In this document: piece after piece, positions 12,001 to 18,000 of the stretch
How positions within the stretch are numbered: position 1 is the stretch's first letter
How the letters are laid out: each line of letters opens with the position of its first letter
Origin: DATMER01 sp035556715
GTDB taxonomy: Bacteria > Acidobacteriota > Thermoanaerobaculia > Multivoradales > UBA5704
Assembly: GCA_035556715.1 (NCBI GenBank)
Contig: DATMER010000086.1
Location: forward strand, 26,298 to 90,297
DNA: 64,000 bases
Reading direction: 5' to 3'
Position numbers and translations under genes: made by a program
The notes under the pieces: model-generated
Database searches by the model: none
Seen by the model: only the letters and a program-made list of their open reading frames with translations
What the model was told of the DNA's origin: nothing

Positions 12001-15000
12001 GACCTTCAACATCATTGGCTGGAACAGCTCGTACACCGACCTCCCCCTTCTTAGGGCCGAGATGGAGGACTGGCTGGACGATGCGGTCGAGCGGATCGCC
12101 GCGCTCGGTCCGAAGCGCGTCCTGGAGATTGGCTGCGGCACCGGCCTGATCCTCTTCCGGATCGCCCCCCGCTGCGAGCTGTACGTGGGCACCGACATCT
12201 CCGGCCAGGGGCTGGACTATATCGAGCGCCAGCTTGGCCACTCGGAACGCCTGGGCATCGACCGCTCCCGGGTCCGGCTCCTGCGTCGCTCCGCGGAGCA
12301 GCTCGACGGGCTGGAGCCCGGCACCTTCGACACAGTGATCCTGAACTCGGTCGTGCAGTACTTCCCGAGCGCCGGCTACCTGTCCGAGGTGATCAAGCGG
12401 GCGCTGGAGCGGGTGCGCCCCGGCGGCTCGATCTTCCTCGGCGACCTGCGCAGCCTGCCGCTCCTAGAGGCGTTCCACACCTCGGTGGAGCTGTTCCAGG
12501 CCACGCCGGAGACGCCGCTGGCGCGCCTCCGCCAGAAGGTCCAGGCGCGGCGGCTGCAGGAGAACGAGCTGGTTGTCTCCCCCGCCTTCTTCGCCGATCT
12601 GGCGCGGCGCCTGCCGCGGATCGGCCGGGTGGAGGTCCATCCAAAGCACGGCGGGGCGCGCAACGAGCTGACCGGCTTCCGCTATCAGGTCGTGTTACGG
12701 GTCTGCGATCCGGGCGAGAAAGGGGAGACCGTTCCCTGGCTGGACTGGCGTGTGGAGGAGCTGACGGTCGAATCCCTGCGTCGGCGCCTGGAGCAGGAAC
12801 GGCCCGGGATCCTGGGTCTGCGCAACGTGCCGAATGCGCGCGTGAGCGAGGCCGCCGCCGCCGCCCGGCTGCTCCGCTGGCCCGGCGGTGGCACGGAGGA
12901 GGGGATCGAGACCGCCGGGGATCTGCGCCGCCGGGCGACCGAAGCCGCCGCCGGAGCCGTCGAGCCTCAGGACCTCTGGGACCTCGGCGCGGAGCTGTCC
13001 TACGAGGTCGAGCTGAGCTGGGCCTCGCACGGTGCCGACGGCAGCTTCGAAGCCGTACTGTGGTGGCGGGACGGCGGGAGCGGGGAGACCGGGAGGCCGG
13101 CGGCGCTCTCCGCCCTGCTGCCGCTCCCACAGCCTCCGGAGGGGCCGTCCGGCCAGCTCGCCAACAACCCGCTCCAGGGGCGATTCGCGCGCCGCATAGC
13201 CCCGGAGCTGCGCGCGTTTCTCGGCGACCGGCTGCCCGACTACATGGTGCCCTCCTCCTTCGTGCTGCTCGACGCCCTGCCGCTCACGCCCAACGAGAAG
13301 GTCGACCGCCGGCAGCTGCCCGCGCCCGACTTCGTGGGGCTGGAGGCCGGAAGGGCTTTCGTGGCCCCCCGCAACCCCACCGAGGAGAGGCTGCTGGAGA
13401 TCTGGCGCGAGCTGCTGAGGGGCGAAAGGATCGGCGTCGAGGACGACTTCTTCGCCCTGGGCGGCCACTCCTTGTTGGCGACCCAGGCCGTGTCGCGGGT
13501 GCGTAAGGAACTCGGCGTGGAGCTGCCGCTGCGCACCTTCTTCGAGTCGCCGACCGTGGCGGCCCTGGCGCGGGAGGTCGACGCGCTGCTCCGCGCGGGA
13601 GGGGAGACGGAGACGCCGCCGATCGTGCCCATCCGGCGCGAGGGGCCGCTGCCGCTCTCCTTCGCCCAGGAGCGACTCTGGTTTCTCCACCTCCTCGACC
13701 GCCGGGTGCTCGCCTACAACGAATCCTCCGCCTTCCGTCTCGACGGCCGGCTGGACGAGGCCGCCTTCCGGTGGAGCCTCGACGAGGTGGTCCGCCGCCA
13801 CGAGAGCCTCCGCACCGTCTTCCCCGAGGTGGACGGCTGGGCGGTGCAGCGGATCCTGCCGCCGACCTCCCTCGACCTTCCGTCGATCGATCTGCGCGGG
13901 CTGCCGGCGTCCGCGCGCGAAGAGGAGGCCGCGCGCCTGGCGCTCGAGCAGGCGCGGCACCCTTTCGACCTGATGCGCGGACCACTGGCGCGCGGGCTGC
14001 TGATCCGGCTGGACGAGACCGACCATGCGGTCGTCTTCTTCTTCCACCACATCGTCTTCGACGGTTGGTCGACCGCGATCTTCGTGCGCGAGCTGTCCGC
14101 CCTGTACCGTACCCGGACTGCGGGCGAGCCCTCGCCCCTGCCTCCCCTGCCGATCCAGTATGGCGACTTCGCCGTTTGGCAGCGGCAGTGGCTCCAGTGG
14201 GAGGTCTTGGAGCGCCAGCTCGGCTACTGGCGGGAGCGGCTGACCGGCGTTGCGGTTCTCAACCTGCCGACCGATCGCCCGCGGCGGGCTCGGCCGGCGG
14301 CGGCCGGAGACTGGCGCCCCGTCGTCGTCGCGCCGGATCTGACGCGAAGGCTGCGGGAGCTCAGCCAGCGCCAGGGGGCGACGCTGTTCATGACGGTCCT
14401 CGCCGCATTCCAGGTCCTGCTCCACCGCACCGCGGGGCAGGAGGACGTCGCTGTCGGCACGCCGATCGCCAACCGCAACCGCGGCGAGCTGGAGGACCTG
14501 ATCGGCTTCTTCGTGAACATGCTGGTGCTGCGTACCGACCTCTCCGGCTCCCCGACCTTCGCGGAAATGGTGGGCCGTGTGCGCGAGATCGCGCTCGGCG
14601 CCTACGCTCATCAGGACCTGCCGTTCGAGAAGCTGGTGGCCGAGCTGCAGCCCGACCGGGACCTGCTGCACAACCCCCTGTTCCAGGTCGGGTTCCAGCT
14701 CCTCAACCTCCCCGCGACGCAGCTGGAGATGCCGGGGCTCGCGCTCTCCCCGTTGCCCTTCGAGACCCGCTTCGCGAAGTTCGATCTCAACCTGTCGCTG
14801 ATTGAAGAGGCGGAGCGGATCTCCGGCTTGATCGACTACGACTCCGGGCTCTTCGACGCGCCGACCGTCGTCCGTACCCTGCACCACTTCCAGGCCGTGC
14901 TGGCGGCGGTGGCCGTGGACCCGACGGTCGTCCTGTCCGAGATCCTGTTGCTGAGCCCCTGGGAGCGGCATCAGGTCCTCGCGGAGTGGGGAGGTGCGGG

Positions 15001-18000
15001 ACGGGAACCCTCCGCGCGGACGCTGCACGGCCAGTTCGCGGAGCAGGCGCGGCGGACACCGGAAGCCCCGGCTGTGAGCTTCGCGGGCGAGGCGCTGAGC
15101 TACGGCGAACTGGCCCGCCGAGCCAACCAGCTCGCGCGGCGCCTGCGCGAGTTCGGCGTCGGCCCAGAGAGCCGGGTCGCCCTATGCCTGGAGCGCTCCC
15201 TAGACCTCGTGGTGGGGATCCTGGGAATCCTCGAGGCCGGAGGCGCCTACGTGCCACTCGATCCCGGCTACCCGCGCGAGCGCCTGGCCTTCATGGTCGA
15301 GGATTCCGGCGCGTGCGTGGTAGTCGGGAGCCTGGAATCCGTCGGCGTGTTGCCGGACATGCCCCACACGGTCCTCCTCGACGCCCACCGCGAGGCGCTG
15401 GCGGCGCTCCCCGCCGGCCATCTCGAACCGCTGGGAGACGGGGCGAGCCTGGCCTACGTGATCTACACCTCGGGCTCGACGGGGCATCCCAAGGGGGCCC
15501 TGGTGACCCACGGCAACGCCGTGCGTCTCTTCGACGCCACCTCGGCGTGGTTTGGTTTCGGCGAGCGTGACGTCTGGACTCTGTTCCACTCCTACGCCTT
15601 CGACTTCTCGGTCTGGGAGATCTGGGGAGCGCTGCTCTACGGCGGCCGGGTGGTGGTCGTGCCGTACGAGGTGAGCCGCTCGCCGGGGCTATTCCTGGAC
15701 CTGCTGACCAGGGAGGGAGTCACGGTGCTCAACCAGACCCCCTCAGCCTTCAACGAACTAGCCAAGGTGGACGAGGAGCGCGGCGGCGTGGCCACGGACC
15801 TGCGCCTAGTGATCTTCGGGGGCGAGGCCCTGGACCTGCCTGGGCTGGCTCCCTGGTTCGAGCGCCACGGCGACGCGAGGCCCCGGCTGGTCAACATGTA
15901 CGGGATCACGGAGACCACGGTGCACGTCACCTACCGGCCGCTGCGGGCGGTGGACGCCCGGGGCGAGCGGCGCAGCGCCATCGGCGTCCCGATCCCGGAC
16001 CTGAGCCTGCATGTGCTGGACCCGTGGCTGCGGCCGGCGCCGGTCGGGGTGCCCGGAGAGCTGGTGGTCGGCGGCGCCGGGCTGGCGCGCGGCTACCTCA
16101 ACCGCCCGGAGCTGACGGCCGAGCGCTTCGTCCCCGATCCCTTCAGCGACCGGCCGGGAACACGATTGTACCGGTCCGGGGACCTGAGCCGGTTCCTGGC
16201 CAGCGGCGACCTGGAATACCTGGGCCGGATCGATCATCAGGTCAAGATCCGGGGCTTCCGAATCGAGCTGGGAGAGATTCAAGCCGCGCTAGAGGAGCAT
16301 CCCGCAGTACGGCAGGCCGTGGTGCTGCCGAAGGAGGAGCCGGGCGGCGAGCGCCGTCTCGTGGCATTCTTCGTGGCCCAGCGGGGGAGTGAGCCCTCGG
16401 TTGGAGAGTTGCGCGCCATGCTCGCCCGCCGCCTGCCGGATTACATGGTGCCGGCAGGGTTTTTGATCGTAGAGGACCTGCCGCTGACCCGAAACGGCAA
16501 GGTGGACCGCAAGGCACTTCTTTCAATGGCCGGTGTCGGCCGCGACGAGATGATTGCCTATGAGTCTCCGCGCAATCAGATTCAACAGGTGCTCGTGGAG
16601 GTCTGGCAGGAGGTGTTGGGGGTGGGTCGGATCGGCATCGACGACCGGTTCTTCTCCTTGGGCGGCGATTCGATCCTGAGCATCCGCGTCTGCGCCTTGG
16701 TCCAACAGAGGGGGCTCTCCCTGTCTCTGGACCAGATCTTCGAGCATCAGACGGTGCGCGAGCTGTCGGAACAGCTCTGGGGTGAAGCGGGGAGAATGGA
16801 CGAGCCCGCGCCGACCGAGCCGTTCGAACTCTTGTCGGAGCAGGACCGTCTGGCTCTGCCCGATGGACTGGAGGACGCCTATCCGTTGGCCGCCCTGCAG
16901 ACGGGCATGCTGTTCCACAGCGGGTACACCGCGAAATCAACGCTGTACCAAAACGTCACGAGCTTGCGGCTGGAAGCCCCATTCGACGGCGAGGCTCTGC
17001 GCGAGGCCATCCGGCAGCTCCTCGCCCGACATCCGGTGCTACGGACCTCCTTCGATACGAGTCGCTTCAGCGAGTCTCTCCAGCTAGTCCATTCTCGGGT
17101 CGAGCCCCCTTTGGAGGTGGAAGATCTCCGCGGCCTGTTACCCGAGGATCGGGAGCGTCGCGTGAGCGAGGTGATCGAAGAGGAGCGGCACCAGAAGCTC
17201 GATGAAGCCGTGCCCCCGCTCCTGCGCTTCCGGGTCCACCTTTTGGAGGAAGGTGTCTTTCAATTCACCTGGACGGAGCATCACGCGATCCTGGATGGCT
17301 GGAGCGTGGCAACTTTGACTGCTGAGCTGTTCCGGCTTTATCGGGAGCTGCGGCTTGGCCGGCCATCGCCTCCGCCTCCAGCTTCTCTTGTGTCATTCCG
17401 CGACTTCGTGGCGCTGGAGCGCCGGTCCTTGTCCTCGGACGGGGAGCGGAGCTTCTGGCTACGTAAGCTCGAGGAAGCGCCGCGTCTGCGTCTGCCGCGC
17501 CGGTCCGGATGGCAGGAGGGACAAGAGCCGCGCATGCGGTCGCTGGAAATTCCCCTGGAAGCCCGGCTCCCTGAGCGGTTGCAGCGGTTCGCCAGTTCCC
17601 TGGGGGTGCCGCTCAAGAACGTCCTCCTGGCGGCTCATTATCGGGTGCTGGGCGCGACCACCGGGCAGGCGGACCTGGTCAGCGGCCTGGTGGTCAACGG
17701 CCGGCCAGAGGTTGAGGGGGGCGACCGGATCCTCGGACTCTTCCTAAACACCGTTCCCCTGCGCCTGCGTCTGGCCGGCGGGACTTGGACGGAGCTGGTG
17801 CGCCAGACCTTCGAGGCCGAGCAGGAGCTGAGCCCCTTCCGCCGATATCCCATGGCGGACTTGCAGCACCGGCTCGGTAGCGGCGCGCTGTTCGAGACGG
17901 CGTTCAACTACGTTCACTTCCACGTCCTTCAGGGTCTGGGGAGCGACGACGAAGTGCGGGTCCTCGCGAACACAGTGCATGCAGAGACGAACCTGCCGTT

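Noticed and set aside
12695..15028. A 777-codon minus-strand frame inside the megasynthase
   Set aside because: Antisense to conserved C and PCP domains, with no domain of its own and a shadow-like composition.
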